Source of the DNA: Lentzea sp. NBRC 102530
Lineage (GTDB): Bacteria; Actinomycetota; Actinomycetes; Mycobacteriales; Pseudonocardiaceae
Length of the DNA stretch: 64,000 nt
Assembly (NCBI RefSeq): GCF_030269365.1
Contig: NZ_BSTF01000002.1
Location: forward strand, 186,001-250,000
Direction: 5' to 3'
In this document: in pieces, positions 34,700 to 44,040 of the stretch
Layout of the letters: each line of letters starts with the position of its first letter
Numbering within the stretch: the first letter of the stretch is position 1
Program-made: the position numbers and the translations under genes
The notes under the pieces: model-generated
Database searches by the model: none
What the model was told of the DNA's origin: nothing
The model's input: only the letters and a program-made list of their open reading frames with translations

Positions 34700-37555
34700 G
34701 TGTCTCCTTTCGACGACGAGATCGAGTGGAACCGGCGCCACGCGGCCGAGGGGTCGATCAACGCGATGGGCGACCTCGCGATGTTGTTGCGCGATCGGTA
34801 CCGGCAGGCCGGTGACGTCACCGATCTGCTGGAAGGGGTCTCGCTGCTGCGGCAGGCGCTCGGGTACGTGGGCGATCACCCGATCCGGTACCCGTTGCGG
34901 ATCAACCTCGGTTCCCTGCTGCTCGACCACTTCCAGCACTTCGGCGACGTCGCGGCACTGCGGGAGGCGCTCGCCGCGTGCGACGAGGCGATGCCGGTCC
35001 TCGCCGAGGACGAACGCGTGGTGGTGGCGGTGATGCGGGTCGAGACACTGGTCCTGCTGGCCGAGCACCTGCGCGAGGAGAGCCACGCGACCGAGGCGGT
35101 CGCGTCGGCACGCCGGTTGCCGCCGGACCCGTCCACCGCGTTCGGTCTGGGCAAGGCGTTGTCGGCGCTGCACGCGTTCACCGACGACATGGAGGCACTG
35201 GTCGAAGCCGTCGCCGTGCTGACGGAGAGCGTCAGGCTGACACCGCCTGATGACACGCATTACCTCCTGCGCCTCAACCTCCTGGGTGACGTGCAGCTGC
35301 GGCTCGCCGAGCAGACGGGTGACGACTCGGCGCGCGAGAGCGCCATCAGGCACCTGAGGGTGGCCGCCGCGGACCCCCGCGCGGCGTTCTCCCGCGTCAA
35401 CCTGGCCGCCGCGTTGCGGCACCGGGGTGAGCAGACCGGGGACGTCGCCGCCCTGCGGGAAGGCGTGGCTCTGCTGCGCGAGGTGGTCGAGGACGGCGAA
35501 CCGGGGACGAGGTCCTGGGGGAACCAGTGCGAGAACTACCTGAACGCGGTGCTGGCCCTGGTCGAGCTGACCGGGGACGTCGACCTGCTCGACCAGGCCG
35601 TCGAGGTCGGGCACGCGGCGCGGGGCCGGGGCAGCAAGGCGGCCACCATCCCCCTGCTCCTCGGACTGCTGCACTACGAACGGTTCCGGCGCACCGGGAT
35701 GGAACTCGACCTGGTGCAGGCCACCACCGTGTTCTCGTCCGTCGCGGACACGGAACCCTACGGCGACCCCGACCACGTGGTGGCGCTGGGCAACCTCGGC
35801 CGGGTGTGGTTCGCCGAGCACCGGTTCCGCGGCGACGAGGAGTCGCTGCGCCGGTCGGTCACCGCGCTCAGCAACGCGGTCAGGGCGAGTGCGCCGCACA
35901 CGACCGTGCGTGCCGAGTCGTTGCTCAACTACGGCGAGGTCGTGCAGGCGCAGGCCGAGCGCACCGGCGATCTCGGCGCGCTGGCCGCTGCGGGCCAGGC
36001 CTTCCGGGACGCCGCCGGGATCGAGGCGTTGCGCCCGGCGAAGCGGATCGCGGCGGCGCGCTCGTGGGCGCTCACCGAGGCCGTGGCCGGGCGGTGGCCG
36101 CGCGCGAGGGACGCCTACGCCTTCGCGGTGGGGTTGCTGCCGAGGGTGGTGCCGCGGCGGCTGGCCCGCGCCGACCAGCAGCGGGCGCTGGCCGAGCTCG
36201 AAGGGCTCGCGGCCGATGCCGCCGCCTGCGCCGTGCACGCGGGGGACCCGGAGACGGCGGTGCGCCTGCTGGAACTCGGCCGCGGTGTGCTGGGCGGGCA
36301 GCTGCTGCAGAGCCGCGTCGACCTGTCCCGGCTGCGCGCCGTGGCACCGGGGCTCGCCGCACGGGTGGAGGAGGCGTTCGAACGCCTCGCCCCGTCGGTG
36401 CACGTCGAGGGCGTCCCCGCGGACGACCGCCACGACGTCGACGTCCGGATGGAGGAGCTGCTCGGCGAGGTGCGTGCGGTGCCGGGTTTCGCGGACTTCC
36501 TGGCACCGCCGGAACTCCCGGAGCTCCTGGCGTCCGCTGTGGACGGTCCGGTGGTGCTGGTCAACGTGGGGCTGTTCCGCAGCGACGCCCTGATCGTGCG
36601 GCCGGACGGCGTCACCGTGGTCGAACTCCCCGGCGTGACACCGGATTCCGTCGGCGACCAGGCCGAGGCGTTCGGTGCGGCGCTCGCGGCTTCGCGCAAG
36701 CCCGGCGCGAACGAGGTCGAGGCACAGGCGACGATCACCGCCGTGCTCGCCTGGCTGTGGGACCACGTCGCCCAGCCCGTGCTGACCCGCCTCGGGTACA
36801 CGGCCGAGCCCGCGGGGGACTGGCCGCGGGTGTGGTGGTCGCCGGTCGGCACCCTCGCCCTGCTCCCGATCCACGCCGCCGGCCGCTTCCCGGACGGCGC
36901 AACGGTTCTCGACCGGGTCGTGTCGTCCTACACGCCCACCCTGCGCGCGTTGCTGCACGCGAGGGAACGGCTCCCGCGGCACGGCGACGACCTGGTGGTC
37001 GTGGCGGTCGACAACGCGCCGGGAACGGCCGTGCTGAGAGGTGTGCGCAGGGAGGCCGACGCGATCAGGGCGCTGACCTCGGCCACGGTGCTGAGCGGCG
37101 AGGACGCGACCGCGGCGGGTGTGCGCGCCGCGCTGACCACGCACACGTCAGCGCACTTCGCCTGCCACGCGGCGAGCGACCCGGACGACCCGTCCGCGGG
37201 ACACCTCCGGCTGCACGACGGCCCGCTCTCGGTCCTCGACCTCGCCTCGCTGAACCTCTCCGGGGTCCGGCTCGCGGTGTTGTCGGCCTGCGAGACCTCG
37301 CTGGGAGGCCCGCGCGTCGCGGACGAGAGCCTGCACCTGGTCTCGGCGTTCCAGCTCGCCGGCTACCCGCAGGTCGTGGGCACGCTGTGGCAGGTGAACG
37401 ACCTCGTGGCCCGCCAGGTCGCCGTCGACCTGCACCAGCGGGTGGCCGCCGGTGAGGAGGTGGCGGTGGCACTGCACCACGCCGTCCGGAGCTGCCGCGC
37501 CCGGTTCGGCAAGACGCCGGCGCTGTGGGCCGCACACCTCCATTCGGGTCAATAG
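34700..37555 (+). CDS. CHAT-domain protease with N-terminal TPR repeats
   Basis: 951 residues. Residues 1 to about 500 are TPR-like helical repeats (paired LxxALxxxGDVxxLREA units). The C-terminal ~230 residues are a CHAT caspase-like peptidase: GTLALLPIHAAG marks its start, the catalytic His is in HFACHA and the catalytic Cys in LSACETS, followed by GTLWQVND. CHAT proteases cleave partner proteins and are used in conflict systems. The GTG at 34700 has TAGCGT 6 nt upstream. The small and membrane protein genes diverge from it, and a further TPR gene lies downstream. Confidence 0.88.
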   Translation: MSPFDDEIEWNRRHAAEGSINAMGDLAMLLRDRYRQAGDVTDLLEGVSLLRQALGYVGDHPIRYPLRINLGSLLLDHFQHFGDVAALREALAACDEAMPVLAEDERVVVAVMRVETLVLLAEHLREESHATEAVASARRLPPDPSTAFGLGKALSALHAFTDDMEALVEAVAVLTESVRLTPPDDTHYLLRLNLLGDVQLRLAEQTGDDSARESAIRHLRVAAADPRAAFSRVNLAAALRHRGEQTGDVAALREGVALLREVVEDGEPGTRSWGNQCENYLNAVLALVELTGDVDLLDQAVEVGHAARGRGSKAATIPLLLGLLHYERFRRTGMELDLVQATTVFSSVADTEPYGDPDHVVALGNLGRVWFAEHRFRGDEESLRRSVTALSNAVRASAPHTTVRAESLLNYGEVVQAQAERTGDLGALAAAGQAFRDAAGIEALRPAKRIAAARSWALTEAVAGRWPRARDAYAFAVGLLPRVVPRRLARADQQRALAELEGLAADAAACAVHAGDPETAVRLLELGRGVLGGQLLQSRVDLSRLRAVAPGLAARVEEAFERLAPSVHVEGVPADDRHDVDVRMEELLGEVRAVPGFADFLAPPELPELLASAVDGPVVLVNVGLFRSDALIVRPDGVTVVELPGVTPDSVGDQAEAFGAALAASRKPGANEVEAQATITAVLAWLWDHVAQPVLTRLGYTAEPAGDWPRVWWSPVGTLALLPIHAAGRFPDGATVLDRVVSSYTPTLRALLHARERLPRHGDDLVVVAVDNAPGTAVLRGVRREADAIRALTSATVLSGEDATAAGVRAALTTHTSAHFACHAASDPDDPSAGHLRLHDGPLSVLDLASLNLSGVRLAVLSACETSLGGPRVADESLHLVSAFQLAGYPQVVGTLWQVNDLVARQVAVDLHQRVAAGEEVAVALHHAVRSCRARFGKTPALWAAHLHSGQ

Positions 37556-37602
37556 CGGGAAACAGGGTCCGCCGGGGACCGCCGCTGCACTAGGCATGAG
37601 CC

Positions 37603-38718
37603 ATGGTGTTCGGCAGGAAGAAGCGGCGGGCGAAGACGACCACGGACCACGTCACCGGGGACTACGGCAGTGCCGAGATCAGCTACACGGAGCGGCCGGG
37701 CGACATCCCGCTGATCGACGTCAAGGTGTCGATGACCCCGGAGTACGCCTATGGGCTCGACCTGAAGAACAAGCTCGACACGCTCGGTCCGCACCACGTC
37801 GAGACCCACCGCGCGTCGCACCTCTACGCCGTCGAGATCGCCACGAAGCCGGAGCGGCTCGCCGAAGCCGTGGAACTGCTGGAGTGGGTCGCCGACCACT
37901 GCGACGACGAGGAGGTCAGGCTTCCGGCGCTCAACGACCTCACCCGGCTCCTGCAGGACAACGGTCACCCGAAGACGGCCGAGCCGCGGCTGCGCGAGGC
38001 GTTGTCCGGATGGGAACGGCTGCGCGGCCAGAACGACGACCAGACGCTGAAGATCGCCACGAACCTGGCTCACGTGCTGATGGACCTCGGCCGCCCGGAC
38101 GAGGCCGAGGGCCTGATGCGGGACACGGTCGCGCGCCGGATCCGCGCCTTCGGCCTCGCCCACGCGGAAACGCTGCGCAGCATGAACTCCCTCGCCGGCA
38201 CCCTGCGCGGCACACCCGCCCGGCTGGCCGAGGCCGAGAGCCTGTACCGGCAGATCCTGTCCACGCCCGATGCCGCGTCCGACCGCCTGCTCGGGGTCGC
38301 GCGGAGCAACCTCGCGGCCGTCCTGCTCCACCAGGGCCAGGCCGCCGAGGCCCTGGAGATCTTCGGCCAGTTGATCACCGACAGCACGCGGCAGCTGGGC
38401 TCCGACCACAAGGACACCTGGACCGCCCGCCTCAACCACGCCGCCGTGCTCGCCCGCGTGGGCCGGCTCGAGGAGAGCGAACGCCGCCTCGTCGAGGTCC
38501 TCGCCGGGTACCGGAGGGTCTACGGACCCGGCCACCACGCGACCCTCGACGTGCAGGTCGACCTGGCGGCGACCAAGGCGAACCAGGGCCGCCAGGCGGA
38601 GGCGATCCCCCTGCTGCGCGACGCGATCGCGGGACTGCGGAACACGCACGGCCAAGACCACCCGAAGGTGCGCCGGCTGCAGCACGTCCTGGCCGAGCTG
38701 GAGGGCCAGATCCGCTGA
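37603..38718 (+). CDS. TPR-repeat protein (kinesin-light-chain type) downstream of the CHAT protease
   Basis: 371 residues. The N-terminus is basic (MVFGRKKRRAK) and followed by a short beta-rich part. From about 100 there are TPR units of the type LNDLTRLLQDNGHPKTAEP, then LNHAAVLARVGRLEESER. It lies 47 bp after the CHAT gene, same strand, and may be a partner or adaptor. Its stop abuts the convergent stop of the next gene (TGATCA). Confidence 0.8.
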   Translation: MVFGRKKRRAKTTTDHVTGDYGSAEISYTERPGDIPLIDVKVSMTPEYAYGLDLKNKLDTLGPHHVETHRASHLYAVEIATKPERLAEAVELLEWVADHCDDEEVRLPALNDLTRLLQDNGHPKTAEPRLREALSGWERLRGQNDDQTLKIATNLAHVLMDLGRPDEAEGLMRDTVARRIRAFGLAHAETLRSMNSLAGTLRGTPARLAEAESLYRQILSTPDAASDRLLGVARSNLAAVLLHQGQAAEALEIFGQLITDSTRQLGSDHKDTWTARLNHAAVLARVGRLEESERRLVEVLAGYRRVYGPGHHATLDVQVDLAATKANQGRQAEAIPLLRDAIAGLRNTHGQDHPKVRRLQHVLAELEGQIR

Positions 38719-39555
38719 TCAACGCTGTTCCCGCAACACGCGGCGGATCGCCCAGTGCGCGGGGACGACGTCGTGCGGCCGGGGCGGCATCGGCACGTCG
38801 CGCAGGCTGTCCGCCCACTGGCCACCGGTCCTCGGCAGCACCGGGCGCACGTCCCGCGCGAGCAGCACCCACAGCTCGGCGGACACCGCCACCGACCCGC
38901 CGGGCCACGCCTGCCCGGTCTGCGGGTGCCGCGGCACCAGCAGCAGGTCGGCCTCGCCGGTCACGCCCGGTCCGGCCAGCGCGAGGGACTTCGGCGCACC
39001 CCCGGGAGGCCGCCATTCGTCGAAGGCGCGCCGGAACACCGCGGCCAGCGGACCGTCCGGAACGGACACGGGTGCGCCCTCCGCCGCGCGCAGCACGCGT
39101 CCGGCGGCGACCCCGGCGGCGATCTCCACGCGGCGCTCCCACCACAGGTCGCCGTCCTCCGGCGACGGGCCGTTCCAGTCGAAGTCCTCCCACGGCCGCA
39201 CGGGCTCCGGTGAGCCCACCGGACGCACGGCGCCCGGCGCGAACTCGACGACCTGCCAGAACGAGCAGTCGTCCACGCGGGTCGCCACCGGTCGTCCGCA
39301 CGCGCAGGCCAGGTTCGGTTCGGCGGAGGCGTTCACGCCGCAGCAGTACCCCTCGTAGCCGATCCACGAGAGGCCGCGGACGTCGCCAGGGGCGACCAGG
39401 AAGTCGCCCTGGGCGGCGTAGGTGCCGTCCGCGAGCAGCGGCGGGGTGAAGCTGGTGCTGTTGCCCCACTCGATGCCCTCGTGGTCGGGGCGGTCCACCT
39501 GGGTCAGGGCAGCGGTCAGCGCCGCACCGCACCCCGCGCACTCGAAGACGACCAC
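38719..39555 (-). CDS. Unknown protein, intact parent of the pseudogene
   Basis: 278 residues. The N-terminus FECAGCGAAL has a CxxC, and further cysteines (YCCGVNAS, CACGRP) suggest a zinc ribbon. The middle is Trp-rich (DWNGPSPEDGDLWWERRVEI), and the C-terminal part VPRHPQTGQAWPGGSVAV is the segment shared with the fragment at 29147-29505. The family is not recognised. Two copies in one window, one decayed, suggest a lineage that duplicates and is lost. Confidence 0.7.
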   Translation of the reverse strand: MVVFECAGCGAALTAALTQVDRPDHEGIEWGNSTSFTPPLLADGTYAAQGDFLVAPGDVRGLSWIGYEGYCCGVNASAEPNLACACGRPVATRVDDCSFWQVVEFAPGAVRPVGSPEPVRPWEDFDWNGPSPEDGDLWWERRVEIAAGVAAGRVLRAAEGAPVSVPDGPLAAVFRRAFDEWRPPGGAPKSLALAGPGVTGEADLLLVPRHPQTGQAWPGGSVAVSAELWVLLARDVRPVLPRTGGQWADSLRDVPMPPRPHDVVPAHWAIRRVLREQR

Positions 39556-39562
39556 CGCACCA

Positions 39563-41161
39563 TCATCCGGACGCCGTCCAGCGGTTTAGGCCGATCTCCT
39601 TGCCCCGCCAGCGTTTGCGCAACCACCGGTCGTGGCTCGCGACCACGATCGCGCCCGGACCCCGTTGCCCCAGCGCGTCCTCCAGTTCGTCGCACAGCGT
39701 CGGTGACAGGTGGTTCGTCGGTTCGTCGAGGAGCAGCAGGTGCGGCGGATCGGCCACCAGCAACGCGAGCGCCAGCCTGCGCCGCTGGCCCACCGACAAC
39801 GAGCCGACGGGCTTGCCGAGGTCCCACCTGTGCAGCAGCCCCAACGAATCCAGCGGCACCCGCGCCACCCGCTCGGCACCGAGCGCACGGCCGTAGGTGG
39901 CACGGGCGGTCAGCCGCGGGTTGGCGAACGACGTGTCCTGGTCCAGCGATCCCACCCGCACACCGGGGCTGAGCCGGACGCCTTCCGTCGACAGGCGTCC
40001 GGACAGCACCTGCAGCAGCGTCGACTTGCCCGCGCCGTTCGGGCCGGTGACGAGCAGCCGGTCGCCGTCGCGGACGTCGAGGGCGTCGAGCGCCAGCCGT
40101 CCGGGAACCCGGACCTCCCGCAGCGCCACCAGTTCCCCGGCCTCGACGGCCAGCACGTCCGGGGCGAAGCGCAACGGGCGCGGGGGAGCGGGGACGGCGG
40201 CGCGTTCCAGCTCCTCCAGCCGGCGGGTGGCGTTGCGGATCCGGCGGGAGATCTGGCTCTGCACCCGGTTCGCGCGCACGCCGTAGCCCATCTTGTCGCC
40301 GTCGCGCATCGGCCGGTCCGGCGTCACCCGGCCCGCGATGAGGTCCAGCGACGAACGGACCTCGGCGATCTCCTCCTGCTCCTCGGCGAACCGGCGTTCC
40401 CAGCGGTCGCGGTCGGCCCGTTTCTGGTGCAGGTAACCGGAATAGGTGCCGCCGAAGCGGACCGGCCCCTCCGGCGCAGGATCGAGGTCGACCAGGTCGG
40501 TGCAGACCGCGTCCAGGAACGCCCGGTCGTGGCTCGCCAGCACGACCGTCCCCGGCAACGCCCGGAGCTGGTCCTCCAGGAACGCCGCCGCGTCGTCGTC
40601 CAGGTGGTTCGTCGGCTCGTCCAGCAGCAGGGCGGTGGGCCGGCGGATCACCAGTGCCGCCAGGTCGAGCCGCCGCCGCTGGCCGCCCGACAACGAGCCG
40701 AGCGCGCGGTCCCGGCCGACGTCGCCCAGCCCGAGTCCACCGAGGACGACGTCGGCGCGCCGGTCCGCGTCCCAGGCCTCGTGCAGCTGCGCGAGTTCGA
40801 GCCGCTCGGAGTACTCGGCGAGCATCGCCGGGTCATCGAGCAGCGCGCTGAGCCGGTCGAGTTCGGCGAGGTCGGTGCGGGCCTGCGCCAGGGCTTTGTC
40901 CAGCACGTCGGCGAGCGTGGCCTCGTCCGGGAACGGCATCTCCTGCCGCAGGAAACCCAGGTCGGCGGGCCGCCGCACCGTGCCGCGCTCCGGCTGGTCG
41001 ACGCCCGCCAGCAGGCGCAGCAGCGTCGACTTGCCCGCGCCGTTCTCGCCGATCAGGCCGATCCGGCGGCCGGGCGCCGCGGTCAGCGAGACACCGTCGA
41101 GCACCCGCCTGCCGGCGAAGCCGCGCACGAGTTCGGTGGCCACCAGGGCTGCTTCAGCCAC
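39563..41161 (-). CDS. ABC-F family ATPase, probable ribosome protection protein
   Basis: 532 residues with two fused ATPase domains and no membrane part. The first domain has GENGAGKST, LSGGQRRR and LLLDEPTNHLD; the second has GPNGAGKST, LSVGQRRR and LLLDEPTNHLS, with a linker near 240-310 containing ERRFAEEQEEIAEV. ABC-F proteins of this size in actinomycetes (for example TlrC, OleB, VarM, LmrC) free ribosomes from antibiotics; the drug is not predictable. The ATG overlaps the upstream ABC-F gene by 8 bp. Confidence 0.9.
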   Translation of the reverse strand: MAEAALVATELVRGFAGRRVLDGVSLTAAPGRRIGLIGENGAGKSTLLRLLAGVDQPERGTVRRPADLGFLRQEMPFPDEATLADVLDKALAQARTDLAELDRLSALLDDPAMLAEYSERLELAQLHEAWDADRRADVVLGGLGLGDVGRDRALGSLSGGQRRRLDLAALVIRRPTALLLDEPTNHLDDDAAAFLEDQLRALPGTVVLASHDRAFLDAVCTDLVDLDPAPEGPVRFGGTYSGYLHQKRADRDRWERRFAEEQEEIAEVRSSLDLIAGRVTPDRPMRDGDKMGYGVRANRVQSQISRRIRNATRRLEELERAAVPAPPRPLRFAPDVLAVEAGELVALREVRVPGRLALDALDVRDGDRLLVTGPNGAGKSTLLQVLSGRLSTEGVRLSPGVRVGSLDQDTSFANPRLTARATYGRALGAERVARVPLDSLGLLHRWDLGKPVGSLSVGQRRRLALALLVADPPHLLLLDEPTNHLSPTLCDELEDALGQRGPGAIVVASHDRWLRKRWRGKEIGLNRWTASG

Positions 41162-42764
41162 GTGCGACCTCCAGCAGCCTGCCGTTCTCCAGGCGCAGCC
41201 AGCGGTCGATCCTCACCTCGTTCAGGAACCGCTCGTCGTGGCTCACCACCACGAACGCGCCGCGGTAGGCGTTCAGCGCGCTCTCCAGCTGGCCCGCGCT
41301 GACCAGGTCGAGGTTGTTCGTCGGCTCGTCGAGCAGCAGCAGCTGCGGCGCGGGCTCGGCGAACAAGATGCACGCGAGCGTGGCGCGGAGGCGTTCGCCG
41401 CCCGACAGCACACCGACCGGCAGGTGCGCCCGGCTGCCGCGGAACAGGAAGCGCGCCAACAGGTTCATCCGGTCGGCCGGGGGCATGGCGGGCGCGAACG
41501 CCGCCAGGTTCTCGGCCACGGTGCGGCCGTCGTCGAGCAGGTCGAGCCGCTGGGACAGGTACGCGACGCGGCCGTCGGCCCGTTTCACCTCACCGGCATC
41601 CGGGGTCAGCGACCCGTGCAGCACCCTCAGCAGCGTCGACTTGCCCGCGCCGTTCGGGGCGGCCAGCGCGATGCGTTCGGGGCCGCGGATCGCGAAGTCC
41701 AGGCCGTCGAACAACTCCCGCACCCGGATGCCCGAGCCGTCGAACAACGTCCGTCCGGCGGGGACGACGGTCTGCGGCAGGTCCAGGCTGATCTTCTGCT
41801 CGTCCTTCACGGCCCGTTCGGCCTGGTCGAGCTTCGAGCGGGCGGCACCCAGGCGGGCGGCGTGCGTGCCGTCGGCCTTGGCCGCCGACACCTCCGCGTT
41901 GCGCTTCATGTTGCCCGCGAAGATCCGGGGCAGGCCCGCGTTGGAGAGGTTCTTCTGGGCGTTGGAGGCGCGGCGCGCGGCACGTTCGCGGGCCTGCTGC
42001 ATCTCCCGCTTCTCGCGCTTGACCTCCTGCTCGGCACTGCGGACGTTCTTCTCCGCGACCTCGCGCTCGGCCGCCACGGCCTCCTCGTACGCGCTGAAGT
42101 CGCCGCCGTAGAAGCGGATCTCACCGCCGTCGAGCTCGGCGATGCGGTCCATCCGGTCGAGCAATGCCCGGTCGTGGCTCACCACGAGCAGGCAGCCGCG
42201 CCAGTCGTCCAGCACGTCGTAGAGCCGGTGCCGGGCCTCCAGGTCGAGGTTGTTGGTGGGCTCGTCGAGCAGCAGCACGTCGGGCTGCTTCAGCAACTGC
42301 GCGGCGAGGCCGAGCGAGATGACCTGGCCGCCGCTCAGCGTTCCCAGGCCGCGGTCCAGCGCGAGATCGCCGAGCCCGAGGCGGTCGAGCTGGGCGCGGG
42401 TGCGTTCCTCCAGGTCCCAGTCGTTGCCGATGGTGGTGAAGTGCTCCTCGGCGACGTCACCGGACTCGACGGCGCGGATGGCCGCGAGGACGTCGGCGAC
42501 CCCGAGCACCTCGGCCACGGTCAGCCCGGCCGTGAGCGGCAGGTCCTGCGGCAGGTAGCCGAGGACGCCCTCGACGGACACGCTGCCACCGGACGGCTTC
42601 AGCGCGCCCGCGACGAGCTTGAGCAGTGTCGACTTGCCGGCGCCGTTGGGGGCGACGAGACCGGTGCGGCCGCCCGGTACCGAGACGGACAGGCCGTCGA
42701 ACACGGGGGTGTCGTCCGGCCAGGAGAACGACAGGGACGACACGACGATGAATGCGTCGGACAT
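41154..42764 (-). CDS. ABC-F family ATPase, probable ribosome protection protein
   Basis: 536 residues, also two ATPase domains: APNGAGKST and LSGGQVISL, LLLDEPTNNLD; then APNGAGKST and LSGGERLRA, LLLDEPTNNLD. The linker is long and highly charged (EVAEKNVRSAEQEVKREKRE), typical of the interdomain arm that reaches the ribosome. It is the first gene of the pair. A possible leader peptide and hairpin precede it, as for drug-inducible ABC-F genes. Confidence 0.9.
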   Translation of the reverse strand: MSDAFIVVSSLSFSWPDDTPVFDGLSVSVPGGRTGLVAPNGAGKSTLLKLVAGALKPSGGSVSVEGVLGYLPQDLPLTAGLTVAEVLGVADVLAAIRAVESGDVAEEHFTTIGNDWDLEERTRAQLDRLGLGDLALDRGLGTLSGGQVISLGLAAQLLKQPDVLLLDEPTNNLDLEARHRLYDVLDDWRGCLLVVSHDRALLDRMDRIAELDGGEIRFYGGDFSAYEEAVAAEREVAEKNVRSAEQEVKREKREMQQARERAARRASNAQKNLSNAGLPRIFAGNMKRNAEVSAAKADGTHAARLGAARSKLDQAERAVKDEQKISLDLPQTVVPAGRTLFDGSGIRVRELFDGLDFAIRGPERIALAAPNGAGKSTLLRVLHGSLTPDAGEVKRADGRVAYLSQRLDLLDDGRTVAENLAAFAPAMPPADRMNLLARFLFRGSRAHLPVGVLSGGERLRATLACILFAEPAPQLLLLDEPTNNLDLVSAGQLESALNAYRGAFVVVSHDERFLNEVRIDRWLRLENGRLLEVARG

Positions 42765-42789
42765 GGGTGTGAGACCTCAGGATGTGCCG

Positions 42790-42810
42790 CGCGCGAACAG
42801 ACGTCGCGCG
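42790..42810 (-). promoter_or_regulatory. 7-bp hairpin before the ABC-F start
   Basis: On the minus strand CGCGCGA / TCGCGCG around a 7-nt loop, 26 bp upstream of the ABC-F start codon and downstream of the leader peptide. It could be part of an attenuator, although no U-run follows. Confidence 0.4.
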
Positions 42811-42870
42811 AGTGGAAAAGGGGACGACTGAACCGGCCACCACACAGCGATGGCCTGTCACATCCAGGGC

Positions 42871-42903
42871 TCACCCTGAGATGTCGTCTTCACCCACCAG
42901 CAC
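42871..42903 (-). CDS. Possible 10-residue leader peptide of the ABC-F operon
   Basis: GTG-started peptide (M)LVGEDDISG with GAGGAG 6 nt upstream, a better ribosome binding site than many genes here. It is 107 bp upstream of the first ABC-F gene and in the same direction. Drug-inducible ABC-F genes of other bacteria use such short leaders for ribosome-stalling attenuation; that function is inferred. Confidence 0.45.
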   Translation of the reverse strand: MLVGEDDISG

Positions 42904-42994
42904 GTCGCACTCCTCGGTTGATCTCCGTTCCACCGTAGCAGCGCTCCAGGGACTCCGCCGAGGGGGTTTCGCCGCCGGGTGGCACTGTGGAGTG

Positions 42995-43927
42995 GTGACA
43001 GTTCTCCAGTTGCTGCGCGAACGCGGGCTGCAGCGAAGCGTGCCGGGGCAGCGCACGGACGGTGCGCGCCTGGTGTTGCTGGTCGAGGGCGGGAGCTCCC
43101 GGGGCGTCTACTCGAGCGGGATGACGGTGGCGATCGAACGCCTGGGGCTGCTGCCGCTGTTCGACGCCGTCTACGGCAGCTCGGCCGGGTCGTTGAACGC
43201 GGCGTGGCTGCTGTGCGGGCGGGCCGACCGCAGCAAGCACGCGTGGTGGGACCCGGCCGTCATGCGCACGACGATCGACCCGCGCCGCCTGTTCGGCAAA
43301 CGGCCCGTCGTGGACACCCGGCACCTGATCCACACGATCTACACCCGGGTCCACCCGATGGGGTTCCAGGAGATCCTCGACAACCCCGTCGAGTTCCACC
43401 CGATGGCCACCGACGGCCTGACCGGCGAGGCCACCGACCTGCACCCGCACGTGCGCGACCAGCTCGGCATCCAGACGGCGCTGAGGGCCTCGGCCGCGAT
43501 GCCCGTGCTGGCCGGGCCTCCCGTGGTGATCGACGGGCGCCCGTACGTCGACGCCGGGCTGAGCGAGACGATCCCGGTGCGGACCGCGCTGGCCCAGGGA
43601 GCGACGCACGTGGTGGCCCTGCGCACGCGGCGCGCGGACGAGGAGGCGGGGTCGCCGCCGTCACGGGTCGAGCGGATGGTGCTGGGGCGGTGGTGCGCCC
43701 GGCACGCGCCCGGGGTGATGGATGCCTTCCTGCGGCGGGAGGAGATCCGGGCGCAGGACGAGAACCTGCTCGCCACGCACCCGGACTGCCTGCAGATCCG
43801 GCCGCCGCTGGGCAGCGCGCCGATCGGACGGACCGAGCGGCGGCCGCGGGTGATGCAGGACGCGCTGGACGTGGGGATCGCCGCGGCGATGCACGACCTG
43901 CGGGAGAGCGTGGTCGAGAGCCGCTGA
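42995..43927 (+). CDS. Patatin-like phospholipase
   Basis: 310 residues. The oxyanion loop EGGSSRGVYSSG (31-42) and nucleophile GSSAG with S63 are present, and the catalytic Asp lies in PYVDAGLSE, so the Ser-Asp dyad is complete. GTG at 42995 is taken as the start. It is a cytoplasmic or membrane-associated lipid acyl hydrolase. It is divergent from the ABC-F operon. Confidence 0.88.
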   Translation: MTVLQLLRERGLQRSVPGQRTDGARLVLLVEGGSSRGVYSSGMTVAIERLGLLPLFDAVYGSSAGSLNAAWLLCGRADRSKHAWWDPAVMRTTIDPRRLFGKRPVVDTRHLIHTIYTRVHPMGFQEILDNPVEFHPMATDGLTGEATDLHPHVRDQLGIQTALRASAAMPVLAGPPVVIDGRPYVDAGLSETIPVRTALAQGATHVVALRTRRADEEAGSPPSRVERMVLGRWCARHAPGVMDAFLRREEIRAQDENLLATHPDCLQIRPPLGSAPIGRTERRPRVMQDALDVGIAAAMHDLRESVVESR

Positions 43928-44006
43928 TCCGGACGGGACTCGGACCGGCGGCGCGAGACCGCGCGAGCACCGACCCTTGTGGACTCCCGCCGGGGCCTCT
44001 ACGGTA

Positions 44007-44025
44007 TCGCAACAACCTGTTGCGA
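44007..44025. promoter_or_regulatory. Palindromic TetR operator
   Basis: TCGCAACA-ACC-TGTTGCGA, 8-bp perfect arms around 3 nt, ending 15 bp before the tetR start. It is a strong candidate for autoregulation of the TetR-amidase operon. Confidence 0.7.
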
Positions 44026-44040
44026 ATTGGAGGGCTGCCG

